Assembly (NCBI RefSeq): GCF_025369935.1
Contig: NZ_CP104467.1
Span: 2,363,001 to 2,427,000 of the forward strand
Source of the DNA: Paenibacillus andongensis
GTDB taxonomy: Bacteria > Bacillota > Bacilli > Paenibacillales > NBRC-103111
Length of the DNA stretch: 64,000 nucleotides
Direction of reading: 5' to 3'
Shown: in pieces, positions 52,551-61,727 of the stretch
Layout of the letters: every line of letters starts with the position of its first letter
Numbering within the stretch: position 1 is the stretch's first letter
Program-made: the position numbers and the translations under genes
Notes under the pieces: generated by a model
What the model was told of the DNA's origin: nothing
The model's input: only the letters and a program-made list of their open reading frames with translations
Databases searched by the model: none

Positions 52551-52931
52551 ATGAAAACAACGGATTTTATCGAAAACAAGTCACAAGCGTATGAGACTCG
52601 TCAAAATTGCCATGGCGGCGAAGGTCCTTTTCAGCTAAAGGATATTATTCAAGCGGTGTCATCAAGCGATAAGCAGTACATCAAATTCATTCATGATGAT
52701 ATTATCCCGCCAGGTTCTACCTTCGGCTATCACCAGCATAACAGCGATGTTCCCATGGAAGAGTGGTATTACTGCATTTCTGGTCACGGAATCATGGAGC
52801 TTGACGGCAACCAATACGAGATGTCAGCCGGCGATATAAGCGTCTGCCGTGCAAATGGAAGCCACGGTCTTATTAATAACGGTCCCGAGGATTTAAGAAT
52901 TATCGTGATATATGCTTCAGCAATAAAATAA
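52551..52931 (+). CDS. Small cupin-domain protein
   Basis: A 126-residue single cupin (PF07883). Motif 1 is FGYHQHNSDVPMEEWYYCISG (short form: GYHQHNSDVPMEE, the metal-binding His, His and Glu) and motif 2 is CRANGSHGLINNG. ATG 52551 follows AAAGGAG; an in-frame start at 52533 is less likely. Thirteen bases before a Gfo/Idh/MocA gene, same operon. May be a sugar or keto-acid isomerase or a ligand-binding accessory; function cannot be decided. Confidence 0.8.
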   Translation: MKTTDFIENKSQAYETRQNCHGGEGPFQLKDIIQAVSSSDKQYIKFIHDDIIPPGSTFGYHQHNSDVPMEEWYYCISGHGIMELDGNQYEMSAGDISVCRANGSHGLINNGPEDLRIIVIYASAIK

Positions 52932-52944
52932 TGGGGGAATTAGC

Positions 52945-53997
52945 TTGAGCGACAGAAAACTTAAAGTAGGTGTTGTCGGCTTAACTGTAGGAGCAAGTCA
53001 TGTTAAAGATTACGCCAACAGCGACACCGTTAAAGAAATTGTGTTGTGCGACGTTGATGAATCAAGACTGAAAGAGATAGGCGATAAATATAACATTTCA
53101 AAAAAATATACGGATTTCGATAAGATGCTAAAAGAGGAAAATCTGGATGCGATTAGCCTCGCAGTCCCAAATTTTTTGCATATGAGGCTTTCCATTCAGG
53201 CGATGGAAGCGGGCGTGCATGTGCTGTGTGAAAAGCCTATGGCAAGAAATGCGGCAGAAGGGAGAAAAATGCTTGAGGCCGCTCAAAAGCACAACAAGAA
53301 GTTGATGATCAACTTCAATCAGCGTTTTCTACACGAAAGCCAAACGTTAAAATCCGTGATCGACGAAGGCAAGCTCGGCGATATCTATTATGTACGGACG
53401 CTGTGGCAGCGAAGACGAGGAGTGCCATGGTGGTATCCGCTTTCATCTGGAAAAGAAGTATGCGGCGGCGGAGCTCTCATTGATCTTGGCGTCCATGTGC
53501 TTGACCGTGCTATGTGGTTTTGCGGATACCCCGATCCGGAATGGGTACTAGGAAACACGTTTTGCAAGGTCTCCAAGGACGAGGCTGAGCGCAAAGGTAT
53601 TCAGAATTTCGAGCTCGAAGACATGGGGGTAGCTATGTTTCGTATGACGGGCGGGGTTATGCTTGAATTGGAAGCATCCTGGGCGAGCAATCGTGAGAAC
53701 GAGGTGATTACAACACGAATATATGGCTCCAAGGGCGGTGCGGTCCTGCATACAGTAGTTGGAGATGGTAAGGCTGCAAGCAATAAAGTGATTTTGGAAA
53801 TCGGCGGAGAAGTCCATGACATTCCTTTAGAAGATATGAAGATTTCTAAGATGCCGAATGTTCGGCAAGCATTTCTGGATGCCATTATCAATGATGATGA
53901 AGTACCGTGCACACCTCAACAGGGACTTAAGATCACTCAAATGTTAGATATGGTTTACTTAAGCGCTGAAAATGGCACGCCGGTCAAACTCGAATAA
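52945..53997 (+). CDS. Gfo/Idh/MocA-family oxidoreductase
   Basis: A 350-residue NAD(P)-dependent dehydrogenase. Rossmann start VGVVGLTVGASHVKDY (the usual GxGxxG is altered to GLTVGAS), LCDVDESRL, then CEKPMARN near residue 94 with the conserved Lys, and GGALIDLGVHVLDRAMWFCG (20 residues) carrying Asp and His of the active site. TTG start with GGGGG seven bases upstream. Co-transcribed with the cupin. Acts on a sugar or inositol-like substrate, identity unknown. Confidence 0.88.
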   Translation: MSDRKLKVGVVGLTVGASHVKDYANSDTVKEIVLCDVDESRLKEIGDKYNISKKYTDFDKMLKEENLDAISLAVPNFLHMRLSIQAMEAGVHVLCEKPMARNAAEGRKMLEAAQKHNKKLMINFNQRFLHESQTLKSVIDEGKLGDIYYVRTLWQRRRGVPWWYPLSSGKEVCGGGALIDLGVHVLDRAMWFCGYPDPEWVLGNTFCKVSKDEAERKGIQNFELEDMGVAMFRMTGGVMLELEASWASNRENEVITTRIYGSKGGAVLHTVVGDGKAASNKVILEIGGEVHDIPLEDMKISKMPNVRQAFLDAIINDDEVPCTPQQGLKITQMLDMVYLSAENGTPVKLE

Positions 53998-54014
53998 TTA
54001 ATTGATGAAGCAAT

Positions 54015-54764
54015 TCAATTACGAAATCTGCTTGGAGACATTCCCGTTTTTGACTGGAAAAAACGAGAGAAATTATAGATATCAGAAAAGCCGCAACTGC
54101 TCGCAATATCCGTGATATTGAGAGTAGACATGCGCAACAGAGTTTTGGCAGTTTCCAGTCTGCAGCGCTGCAGATAGGCGTAGGGCGTAACGCCGCGTTC
54201 CTGTTTAAAAATGCGAATAAAATGATCTGTCGTAAGAGAAAAGTTCTGGGCAAGTTCGCTCATATCGTATTGCCGCTGTGGATGTTGTTGAAACATGCGG
54301 CATAGCTCATCCATTTTTATTGTATACGCTCCGACTGATGTTGGCGTTAAATTTTGATATTCCGTAATAAGTGCTTGCAGCCATATTTCCATTTGCGTCA
54401 AGTTATTTCTTTCTTCGGATAAACGAAAGCGATTGAAAAGCTCTAGTACAAAATGATATTGATCAAAATGATGATGCTCAGGCAAGTCACACAAGATATC
54501 CGGATTTCGCAATGTAAAATCTATATAACGTACATCGAGACTGGCAAGTTCATTTTGATAAGCGTCGACCTCCTTCTTATAATTGATAAAAAAAACATCA
54601 CCGATGCTTAATTTATAGCAGTTCTTGCCTAGCTTGATTTGACCTTCTCCACCCCAAATACTCCACAAGGTAAACCCTAGATGACAACCGACGGGAACAT
54701 GCCATTTCCAATCTGGAACGCAGTGCTTCCCGTAATGCATTGCTATGATCTCCATATACATCAC
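54015..54764 (-). CDS. AraC-family transcriptional regulator
   Basis: A 249-residue regulator; GTG 54764, ATG 54761 or ATG 54755 may be the start behind GGAGTG. N-terminal cupin-like part (HVPVGCHLGFTLWSIWGGEG; LSIGDVFFINY), AraC domain about 150-249 with MSELAQNFSLTTDHFIRIF and ITDIASSCGFSDIYNFSRFF and end SPSRFRN. Convergent with the dehydrogenase at 52945 (17 bp between stops) and divergent from the dehydrogenase at 54941. The exact 18-bp repeat lies 13 bp upstream of its start and again before the cupin gene, so it probably controls both sides. Confidence 0.9.
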   Translation of the reverse strand: MMYMEIIAMHYGKHCVPDWKWHVPVGCHLGFTLWSIWGGEGQIKLGKNCYKLSIGDVFFINYKKEVDAYQNELASLDVRYIDFTLRNPDILCDLPEHHHFDQYHFVLELFNRFRLSEERNNLTQMEIWLQALITEYQNLTPTSVGAYTIKMDELCRMFQQHPQRQYDMSELAQNFSLTTDHFIRIFKQERGVTPYAYLQRCRLETAKTLLRMSTLNITDIASSCGFSDIYNFSRFFQSKTGMSPSRFRN

Positions 54765-54776
54765 TCCGGTTTTAGG

Positions 54777-54794
54777 TATCGATTTTTCATAAAT
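54777..54794 (+). promoter_or_regulatory. 18-bp repeat, copy 2: candidate AraC operator
   Basis: Exact second copy of TATCGATTTTTCATAAAT, between the divergent AraC gene and the dehydrogenase at 54941. Positions fit autoregulation and control of the divergent operon. Confidence 0.6.
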
Positions 54795-54884
54795 AATTCA
54801 ATCATTTATAACCCAAATAGTCAAGTCGTCATTATTGTAATTGTTTTGGTTCCAGTGCGGGCTGTTATTGAATAAGCAACTTTT

Positions 54885-54898
54885 TGAAAACGCTTAAC
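54885..54898. promoter_or_regulatory. Weak cre-like site
   Basis: TGAAAACGCTTAAC keeps the cre core AAANCGNTTA but misses the final CA. Lies 43 bp before the dehydrogenase/transport operon. Confidence 0.35.
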
Positions 54899-54940
54899 TA
54901 TTGCTCTATCACTGAAGTGAATGGAAAGCGAGGTAAAAAC

Positions 54941-55942
54941 ATGGATAAAACCAGAATCATTCAAATCGGTACAGGATTGCACGGATTGCACTGGATCAAA
55001 ACGATCCTCTCCATGGAAGATGTCGAGTTGGGCGCGATCGTGGATATGAGCGTGGACAATTTGGAAATGGCTCGGTCTTTGCTGGGGGGCAAACCTGTCC
55101 CCGCTTATACGGATTACAATAAGGCGCTTCAGGAAACGACGGCGGACATCGCGGTGGTGGTCACTCCTCCCGGCACGCACAAAAAAATTATGGAGGATAT
55201 GCTGAAAGCGGGACTCCATGTCATTATGGAAAAACCGATTTCTCTGGATTGGAGCGAATCTGTGGAAATGGCTGACGTTGCCGATAAAAGCGGAAAGTAT
55301 GTCATGATCAGCCAAAATTACCGCTGGAATCCCACTATTCAAGCGGTCAAAGCCGCTGTGGATTCCAATGTCGTCGGCCGCATAGAAGAAGTAGAATGGT
55401 TATTCGCCCGAAACCATACCGCATCCAGCTCGTTCGTCGAATGGCGCAAGCAAATGGAAGAGATGTTTATGAAAGAAATGTGCATTCATCATTTCGATTT
55501 GATGCGGTATTTGCTAGGTGCCAATGCGGTATCCGTCTACGCTGAAAGCGCGAGTCCATCCTGGAATTTTCTCGACAGCAATGGGTCCGTTTCCGCCATT
55601 ATCCGATTCGAACCTGAAGTGATGGTTCACTACTACGGGAGCTTTATCAATCGTGGAACCGATACGCCATGGCACGGCTATTTTCGTCTTATCGGCAGTG
55701 AGGGTGCAATCGAATCGTATGACGATACTCCCTGTATCATAAGACTGGATGGGTCCAGACAACGTATTCCGCTGCCGGATATGACCTACACGGGATTAAA
55801 GTATTCGCTGGTGGAGATGCTTAACTCGATCCGAGAAGGACGTAAACCGATGACCCATATAGGCGATAATCTGCATAGCTGGGAAATTGCGTGTAGGGCG
55901 GTCGAGTCGATAAAAGAGGAAAGAAGGATCAGATTTACATGA
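54941..55942 (+). CDS. Gfo/Idh/MocA-family oxidoreductase (second)
   Basis: A 333-residue dehydrogenase. Rossmann region IIQIGTGLHGLHWIK, AIVDMSVDNLEMA, then VMEKPISLDWSESVEMA with the conserved Lys (short form: EKPISLDW) and the active-site region MKEMCIHHFDLMRYLLGA. ATG 54941 follows GAGGTAAAAAC; a TTG in frame at 54884 lies on the cre-like site and is rejected. First gene of an operon with a sugar importer 104 bp downstream, so it probably works on the imported compound. Confidence 0.88.
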   Translation: MDKTRIIQIGTGLHGLHWIKTILSMEDVELGAIVDMSVDNLEMARSLLGGKPVPAYTDYNKALQETTADIAVVVTPPGTHKKIMEDMLKAGLHVIMEKPISLDWSESVEMADVADKSGKYVMISQNYRWNPTIQAVKAAVDSNVVGRIEEVEWLFARNHTASSSFVEWRKQMEEMFMKEMCIHHFDLMRYLLGANAVSVYAESASPSWNFLDSNGSVSAIIRFEPEVMVHYYGSFINRGTDTPWHGYFRLIGSEGAIESYDDTPCIIRLDGSRQRIPLPDMTYTGLKYSLVEMLNSIREGRKPMTHIGDNLHSWEIACRAVESIKEERRIRFT

Positions 55943-56045
55943 AAGGAAATTCGGTTGGGGGGTGATCTTCAAGGGAAGAAAGTCAAAAATATCGTTGGAT
56001 GCCAGGTTTCAGCCCGAAAATTACCAATCTGAGGGGGAAAAACGT

Positions 56046-57377
56046 ATGTTGAAAAAAATGACAACGGTTTCAATTAGTCTGGCAATTTTGCTCACTGCTG
56101 CGGCTTGCGGAGGAGCAGTTCCGGAAAGCCCATCTAGCAACACAAGTCAATCCAATAACAACTCCGCGAAAGATATCCCAAAAACCGACACCAAGGATGC
56201 GAGTGAGAATGTGACCCTCCGTTTCTCGACCTGGGATACAGCAAGTCGATTGGATACATACAAAGCTGTCGTGGACGGTTTTCAGGCTAAATATCCGAAC
56301 ATTAAAGTACAGGTTGAGTCCGTACCGGACAGCTACGAGCAGAAAATATTCACGTCACTTGCCGCCGGCAACGCTCCAGACGTCTTCTTATGGTGGAACT
56401 ATCCGCAGCTCGTGGACAAAGGGGCTGTAGAGCCTTTGGACTCTCATATCAAAAGCGGTGAGATTGATCCGAAACAATATTACCCCGAGATTTTCAACTC
56501 TTCTAAGGTGAACGGCGTTCTGTATTCCATTCCTAATATTCCATCGACCAGAGCTATATTCTACAATAAGGCTCTGTTCGACAAAGCCGGTGTTCCTTAT
56601 CCGAAAGACGATTGGACGTATGACGATTTCTTGAGTGCCGCACAGAAGCTTACCGGCAACGGGGTGTACGGCTTCGTAAACGAGGCCAAAGGTACGTACA
56701 CACTGCAGCAGTTTGTATGGACCAATGGGGGTAAATTAATCAGTGATGACGGTAAAACCGTCGACGGTATTATGAATTCGCCGCAAACGGCGGAAGCCCT
56801 ACAGTGGTATGCTGATCTGGTCAATAAGTACAAAGTATCGCCGTCCCCGTCGGCGTCTACCACGATGGGCGGTGGAACCGAGATGTTTAAGACGGGCAAG
56901 GTGGCCATGTTCGAAAGCGGATTATGGCCGTTGAACGACTTTAAGAAAATGAGCAATTTTAGCTTTGGCACTGCGATGATGCCCCGTAAGAACGGCAAGC
57001 TTGTTGGTGTCATGCATACGAGTGGATTTGTCGTTTCCAAAACGTCCAAGAATAAAGATGCGGCATTCAAATTCGCCAACTATATGGGCAGCAAGGAAGG
57101 CCAGACGGATTTCGTCAAGCTAGGCTTCGGTCTTCCAGAGATGCCGTCGATCGCGCAAGACCTGAAGACGTCTGAAGATCCTTATTTAAAACCATTCCTC
57201 GGGATGATTAAGTATGCGACGGTAACACCTTCCTATTATACTACCCCGGAGTGGAGCAAGATCGATGCGAAACTCGTCAATGCCATGGAAGCAACGATTT
57301 TAGGGAAAATGACAGCGCAGGAGGCCTTGGATAACGCAGTAAAAGAAATAAAAACGACTTTGCAAGTCGGTAAATAA
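56046..57377 (+). CDS. Sugar ABC transporter substrate-binding lipoprotein (family 1)
   Basis: A 443-residue lipoprotein. Lipobox TAAACGG (Cys about residue 20), Ser/Asn-rich linker, then the UgpB/MalE-like fold: VTLRFSTWDTASRLDTYKAV (20 residues), AAGNAPDVFLWWNYPQL, IPSTRAIFYNKALFDKAG and FKTGKVAMFESGLW. ATG 56046 follows GAGGGGGAAA; the longer frame from 55962 is not supported. A strong stem-loop separates it from the permeases. Substrate unknown; the adjoining dehydrogenase suggests a polyol, inositol or sugar. Confidence 0.92.
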   Translation: MLKKMTTVSISLAILLTAAACGGAVPESPSSNTSQSNNNSAKDIPKTDTKDASENVTLRFSTWDTASRLDTYKAVVDGFQAKYPNIKVQVESVPDSYEQKIFTSLAAGNAPDVFLWWNYPQLVDKGAVEPLDSHIKSGEIDPKQYYPEIFNSSKVNGVLYSIPNIPSTRAIFYNKALFDKAGVPYPKDDWTYDDFLSAAQKLTGNGVYGFVNEAKGTYTLQQFVWTNGGKLISDDGKTVDGIMNSPQTAEALQWYADLVNKYKVSPSPSASTTMGGGTEMFKTGKVAMFESGLWPLNDFKKMSNFSFGTAMMPRKNGKLVGVMHTSGFVVSKTSKNKDAAFKFANYMGSKEGQTDFVKLGFGLPEMPSIAQDLKTSEDPYLKPFLGMIKYATVTPSYYTTPEWSKIDAKLVNAMEATILGKMTAQEALDNAVKEIKTTLQVGK

Positions 57378-57396
57378 TTCTGTAATCTGCCGCAAT

Positions 57397-57434
57397 TTGT
57401 ATCGATAGCTGCGATTTAGCAGCTATTGATACAA
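57397..57434 (+). promoter_or_regulatory. Strong stem-loop between binding-protein and permease genes
   Basis: TTGTATCGATAGCTGC (57397-57412) pairs with GCAGCTATTGATACAA (57419-57434) with a single G-T pair and a six-base loop GATTTA; GCCGC and GCGGC outside extend it. No T-run. Confidence 0.75.
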
Positions 57435-57480
57435 GCGGCTACGGATACAGATATTTAATTGAGCCGAAAGCGGTGAGCAG

Positions 57481-58377
57481 ATGAAACGGAAGAAAAGAAC
57501 AATTCGACAGTTTGAAGGTTTCAGCTTTATTGGGTTGTGGATCATTGGATTTATTGCCTTTTCCCTCGGTCCATTAATTTTTTCGTTGATCATCAGTTTT
57601 TATAAATGGAGCTTGCTCGATAAACCCGTTTTTATCGGGCTCAAAAATTATATCGATATGTTTACGTTGGATCCGTTATTTTGGAAATCGATCAAGGTTA
57701 CGATCACCTATGCCATTGTTTCGGTTCCTTTAGGGCTGGTTGTATCACTGCTTTTGGCGTTATTACTTAATCTGAAATTAAAGGGCATGGGCATATTTCG
57801 GACCTTGTTTTATTTGCCTTCCGTCATTACAGGGGTTGCGGTAGCTGTTTTGTGGATGTGGGTGCTGCAACCTGACTTCGGAATATTAAATTATTTTTTA
57901 TCGTTCGTAGGCATTAAAGGTCCGGATTGGCTCGGGGACCCGCAATGGGCGCTTACTTCATTAATCATGATGAGTGTGTGGGGCTCGGGCGGGGGAATCG
58001 TCATTTTTCTGGCTGGACTGCAAAATATACCGCATCTGTTGTACGATGCTTCCAGCATTGACGGCGCCACGAAGTTCAGGCAGTTCTGGACGGTCACGCT
58101 ACCGATGATTACGCCTACGATCTTTTTTAACTTGATTATGGGGATTATCGGTGCGTTTCGAACGTTTACGCAAGGTTATGTGATGACCAAAGGGGGCCCG
58201 CTGAATTCGACCTATTTTTATGCGCTCTATATTTACAATAAAGCATTCCAGGATCTGCAAATGGGTTATGCGGCTGCACTATCATGGATTCTGTTCATCA
58301 TAATCGCGGTATTAACGTTATTGGTGTTTAAAACGGCGGGCTCATGGGTTTACTACGAGGCAGAGAGGAAGGGCTAG
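57481..58377 (+). CDS. Sugar ABC transporter permease, MalF/UgpA family
   Basis: A 298-residue permease with six membrane segments. Coupling loop IPHLLYDASSIDGATKFRQF (20 residues) and N-terminal GLWIIGFIAFSLGPLIFSLI (20 residues). ATG after AGCGGTGAGC. The next permease begins two bases after its stop. Partner of the binding protein at 56046. Confidence 0.92.
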   Translation: MKRKKRTIRQFEGFSFIGLWIIGFIAFSLGPLIFSLIISFYKWSLLDKPVFIGLKNYIDMFTLDPLFWKSIKVTITYAIVSVPLGLVVSLLLALLLNLKLKGMGIFRTLFYLPSVITGVAVAVLWMWVLQPDFGILNYFLSFVGIKGPDWLGDPQWALTSLIMMSVWGSGGGIVIFLAGLQNIPHLLYDASSIDGATKFRQFWTVTLPMITPTIFFNLIMGIIGAFRTFTQGYVMTKGGPLNSTYFYALYIYNKAFQDLQMGYAAALSWILFIIIAVLTLLVFKTAGSWVYYEAERKG

Positions 58378-58379
58378 TG

Positions 58380-59210
58380 ATGAATCGCATGAATATCTTC
58401 GGTAAAAGTGTAACTTATGCATTCCTTATTGTATCGTCGCTCGCATTCATTATCCCTTTCATCTGGATGGTGTCGACCTCGCTCAAGGAGCCGGGAGCCA
58501 TATTCGTATTCCCGCCTGAGTGGATACCGGAACATTTCATTTTCCATAATTACAAGGCAGCCTGGACGGTTGCCCCGTTTAATCTGTTTCTCAAAAATAC
58601 AGTAATCATTGTCGTATTGACGACGCTCGGAACCGTGATTTCCTCCTCAATTGTCGCTTTCGGTTTCGCACGGCTCGTTTTTAAAGGGAGAAACGTTTGG
58701 TTCGCCATACTACTTGCTTCCATGATGATCCCCTACGAAGTGACGCTCATTCCGCTCTATGTGGAATTTAAAATGTTGGGTTGGATTGATACGCTGCGCT
58801 GCTTGATCATTCCTTCCTTCTTCGGCTCAGCGTTTAATATTTTTCTGCTCCGGCAATATTTCTTAACGATCCCTTATGAACTTGATGAGGCAGCCATTAT
58901 CGACGGATGCAGCACCTTCAAAGTCTATTGGCGGATTCTGCTGCCGATTGTTTCTCCTGCCCTTGTGACTGTGGCTATTTTTCAAGTGATGCATGCATGG
59001 ACCGATTTTATGGGGCCACTTATTTTCCTAAACGACCAAAGAAATTATACAATTACGCTGGGACTTAATCTGTTCCGGAACAGTTACCTGACCGAGTGGA
59101 ACAACTTAATGGCAATCGCAAGTTTAGTGACCGTCGTACCCCTGGTCATTTTCTTCATAGGCCAAAAATATTTGATCGGCGGCATTGCCGCTAGTGGAAT
59201 TAAAGGATAG
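58380..59210 (+). CDS. Sugar ABC transporter permease, MalG/UgpE family
   Basis: A 276-residue partner permease. Coupling loop PYELDEAAIIDGCSTFKVYW (20 residues), C-terminal GQKYLIGGIAASGIKG. ATG 58380 follows AGGAAGGG within the end of the previous gene; the longer frame from 58344 is not favoured. Ends at a terminator 25 bp downstream. Confidence 0.92.
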   Translation: MNRMNIFGKSVTYAFLIVSSLAFIIPFIWMVSTSLKEPGAIFVFPPEWIPEHFIFHNYKAAWTVAPFNLFLKNTVIIVVLTTLGTVISSSIVAFGFARLVFKGRNVWFAILLASMMIPYEVTLIPLYVEFKMLGWIDTLRCLIIPSFFGSAFNIFLLRQYFLTIPYELDEAAIIDGCSTFKVYWRILLPIVSPALVTVAIFQVMHAWTDFMGPLIFLNDQRNYTITLGLNLFRNSYLTEWNNLMAIASLVTVVPLVIFFIGQKYLIGGIAASGIKG

Positions 59211-59234
59211 AATCAGAAATTTATCTCATAAATC

Positions 59235-59258
59235 ACCGCGTTAAACGCGGTTTTTTTT
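59235..59258 (+). terminator. Rho-independent terminator
   Basis: ACCGCG/CGCGGT around TTAAA, followed by eight T. Ends the second-dehydrogenase/sugar importer operon. Confidence 0.85.
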
Positions 59259-59330
59259 GTTTTTATTGCAGGGGATGATACTAGCTATATAGAAGATTCT
59301 TACAATGCGAATGTTATCTCGAAAAGGGGG

Positions 59331-61613
59331 ATGATCATGAGAAGGACAAGTTACTTCGTAAAGCTGCTCTTCTTCAACATCGTACTGGTCATCATCGCCG
59401 TTTCGATTCTCGGTTACATTGCCTTTTACAAGACAAGCGGCTTAATTAACGAGAAGATCGACAAAATAAATGCACAGCTTCTCCTTCAGACGCAGCTTCA
59501 GTTGGAAAATTCTTTTCAATCCGTTGAAAGCGCCATCATCCAATTTACTTTGCTTCCGAGCTTTACAAGCATATTGAACGATGACCTTGCTAAGATCAGT
59601 TTTGACAATTATGTCAAGGTTAAAAATGCGGTGGCGGAGATTAGCTCTTTATATTCGCATTCCTCGATCATCAACAGTCTGGAAATTATTAATATAGAAA
59701 AAGGGTGGGTTTTACGAAATGGCGGGGTACTCCCGATAACCGAGGTATACACCAGTGAAGAAATGAATCAACTTAGGCAAGTCGTTTCAGGCTCAACATG
59801 GAATAAATCGGCGGATTCTGATTTTTTCCAGTACACATTGAAAGTGCCCTTTTCAGCATTTGACCGATTCCAGGGGATCGTGAGAACAAAAATTTCGAGC
59901 ATCGATTTGTTTCGTGAGTTGATGGCGAGCAAAGATTTAGGCGAAATGACGATGATTGACGACAAGGGCAAAGTCATTCGGAACATAACGCAGTATGACC
60001 TTCGCGATCAAGACGTGAACCAGATTGCCCAAATGACGCAATCGCAAGTGCAGCAAGCCCCCCAAGGTAATTTCTTAACCAGAATCAATGGATCTAAATA
60101 TTCGTTCACCTTTCGGCATTCAGAGAAATACAAATGGACCTATTTATCGATGGTATCGACTTTAGAGGCCGAGCAAAACTCCCGGTTCATCGGCCTATTT
60201 ATTTTTATCACAGGTTTTGTTGTGATTAGCGTATTTTTCGTTCTTTCCTTTTACGGTACCCGAAGACTATACTCTCCTATCAAACGGTTGTACCATATGG
60301 TCGCAATCAACTCCTCGGATAAATTGAATGTCCAGTTGCAAAGCAACGAAATGGATTATATGAATAATCGGATGCATGCTTTTTTTCAGGACAGCCTGAA
60401 GCTCAAAGGCCAGTTACATATTCAAAAGAATCAGTTGAACGATTTTTTTGCTTATAAATTGTTTCAAGGTGAAGTGAAGCCTCAGGAAATCGAAAGTACC
60501 CTCGGCCCTGATACAGACTGGAACCATTTTTGTGTGCTCACGGTGCAGATCGATACATTAACAGATACCGGTTATTCGGATACGGACCGCGATCTTTTAT
60601 TATTTGCCGTAAAAAATATGCTTGGCGAAACCGCCTCGGAATTGTTAGTGCTGAATCCCGTCATTATGAATCATATGCAAGTCGTTCTGCTTGGCACTGA
60701 GCATCTAAATGTTGACGCTTTCAAGGAGGAACTTTATTTACTGTCTCGTTCTATCCAGCAGGTCGTCAAGCAGTATTTGCGTCTTCAAGTAAGCATTGGG
60801 ATCAGCCGTCCGTTCTACCAACCGGTAGAAGCTTTTACTGCATTTGGCGAGGCAACGGATGCGTTAAAATCAAGGTTTACTCAGGGCAAAGAGGCCATCC
60901 TGTATGCTTCCGATTTTGATGTGAACGAATCGGGCCACACCGGTAAATACCCCGGTTATATGGTGAAAGAATTAATCGATGCGATTAAATTCGCTGACGT
61001 GGAGCAATCGAAGCGCACGCTTCATAACATCATTACGGAAATGTGTTCGGGTCACTATGGCTATCGGTATTGTTCCATGTTTATTTTTCTTTTGCTGATG
61101 GATTTGATCAAAATTTCGTATCAATCAGATGAAATGTTCATCTCGTTGTTCAAAGAAAAACCGATTTTTCAGAAGCTGGATCAGCTGTTGCAGATTTCCG
61201 TCCAAGAAATGGAGACTTGGATATACAGTCAGGTCGTGGAACCGATCTTGGAGGAAATGCTCACTCGCAGCGAGTCCCAGCAGAGGAATGTCATCAAAAC
61301 ATTGATTCAGATCATCCATGATGAATACCATTCCGAGTTGACGTTGGAAGCCTGCGCTTCCCGTCTTCATTATAACCCGAACTACTTGGGGCAAATATTC
61401 CGAAAAGAAACGGGGAGCAGCTTTAGCGATTATTTATCCCATTATAGGCTGAATATGGCGAGAAGACTGCTGGAGGAGACTGATGATCAAATTCAGGAGA
61501 TCGCTGAAAAGCTGCGATTCAGCAATTCGCAAAATTTTATTCGTTATTTTAAGAAGATGGAAGGCATTACGCCTAAGCAGTACCGAGATCATTTGGTGAA
61601 GCATAACGAGTGA
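59331..61613 (+). CDS. Membrane-anchored AraC-type regulator (intact)
   Basis: A 760-residue one-component membrane regulator. Helix about 12-34 (LLFFNIVLVIIAVSILGYIAF region), extracellular sensor about 35-285, second helix (FIGLFIFITGFVVISVFFVL, 20 residues), short HAMP-like region, a degenerate cyclase-like middle (LQVSIGISRPFYQPVEAFTA, 20 residues) and an AraC pair at the C terminus (LEACASRLHYNPNYLGQIF, IQEIAEKLRFSNSQNFIRYF, end TPKQYRDHL). ATG 59331 or 59337 behind AAAAGGGGG. Same layout as the broken gene at 29510. Located just before an LplBC transporter operon that it probably controls. Confidence 0.93.
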   Translation: MIMRRTSYFVKLLFFNIVLVIIAVSILGYIAFYKTSGLINEKIDKINAQLLLQTQLQLENSFQSVESAIIQFTLLPSFTSILNDDLAKISFDNYVKVKNAVAEISSLYSHSSIINSLEIINIEKGWVLRNGGVLPITEVYTSEEMNQLRQVVSGSTWNKSADSDFFQYTLKVPFSAFDRFQGIVRTKISSIDLFRELMASKDLGEMTMIDDKGKVIRNITQYDLRDQDVNQIAQMTQSQVQQAPQGNFLTRINGSKYSFTFRHSEKYKWTYLSMVSTLEAEQNSRFIGLFIFITGFVVISVFFVLSFYGTRRLYSPIKRLYHMVAINSSDKLNVQLQSNEMDYMNNRMHAFFQDSLKLKGQLHIQKNQLNDFFAYKLFQGEVKPQEIESTLGPDTDWNHFCVLTVQIDTLTDTGYSDTDRDLLLFAVKNMLGETASELLVLNPVIMNHMQVVLLGTEHLNVDAFKEELYLLSRSIQQVVKQYLRLQVSIGISRPFYQPVEAFTAFGEATDALKSRFTQGKEAILYASDFDVNESGHTGKYPGYMVKELIDAIKFADVEQSKRTLHNIITEMCSGHYGYRYCSMFIFLLLMDLIKISYQSDEMFISLFKEKPIFQKLDQLLQISVQEMETWIYSQVVEPILEEMLTRSESQQRNVIKTLIQIIHDEYHSELTLEACASRLHYNPNYLGQIFRKETGSSFSDYLSHYRLNMARRLLEETDDQIQEIAEKLRFSNSQNFIRYFKKMEGITPKQYRDHLVKHNE

Positions 61614-61650
61614 AGCACCGTGGACAGCGCAGGCCGACCGCTCTCGAATG

Positions 61651-61675
61651 AGCGCGTGGCATGCGCGTTTTTTTT
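61651..61675 (+). terminator. Probable terminator after the AraC-type regulator
   Basis: Short GC-rich inverted repeat GCGCGTGGCATGCGCG followed by eight T. Stem is short (four to six pairs). Confidence 0.55.
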
Positions 61676-61727
61676 GACCACAATGGAAAGTATAAGTTTT
61701 CGGTTCCCGAAAACGTCTTTCTATTTG

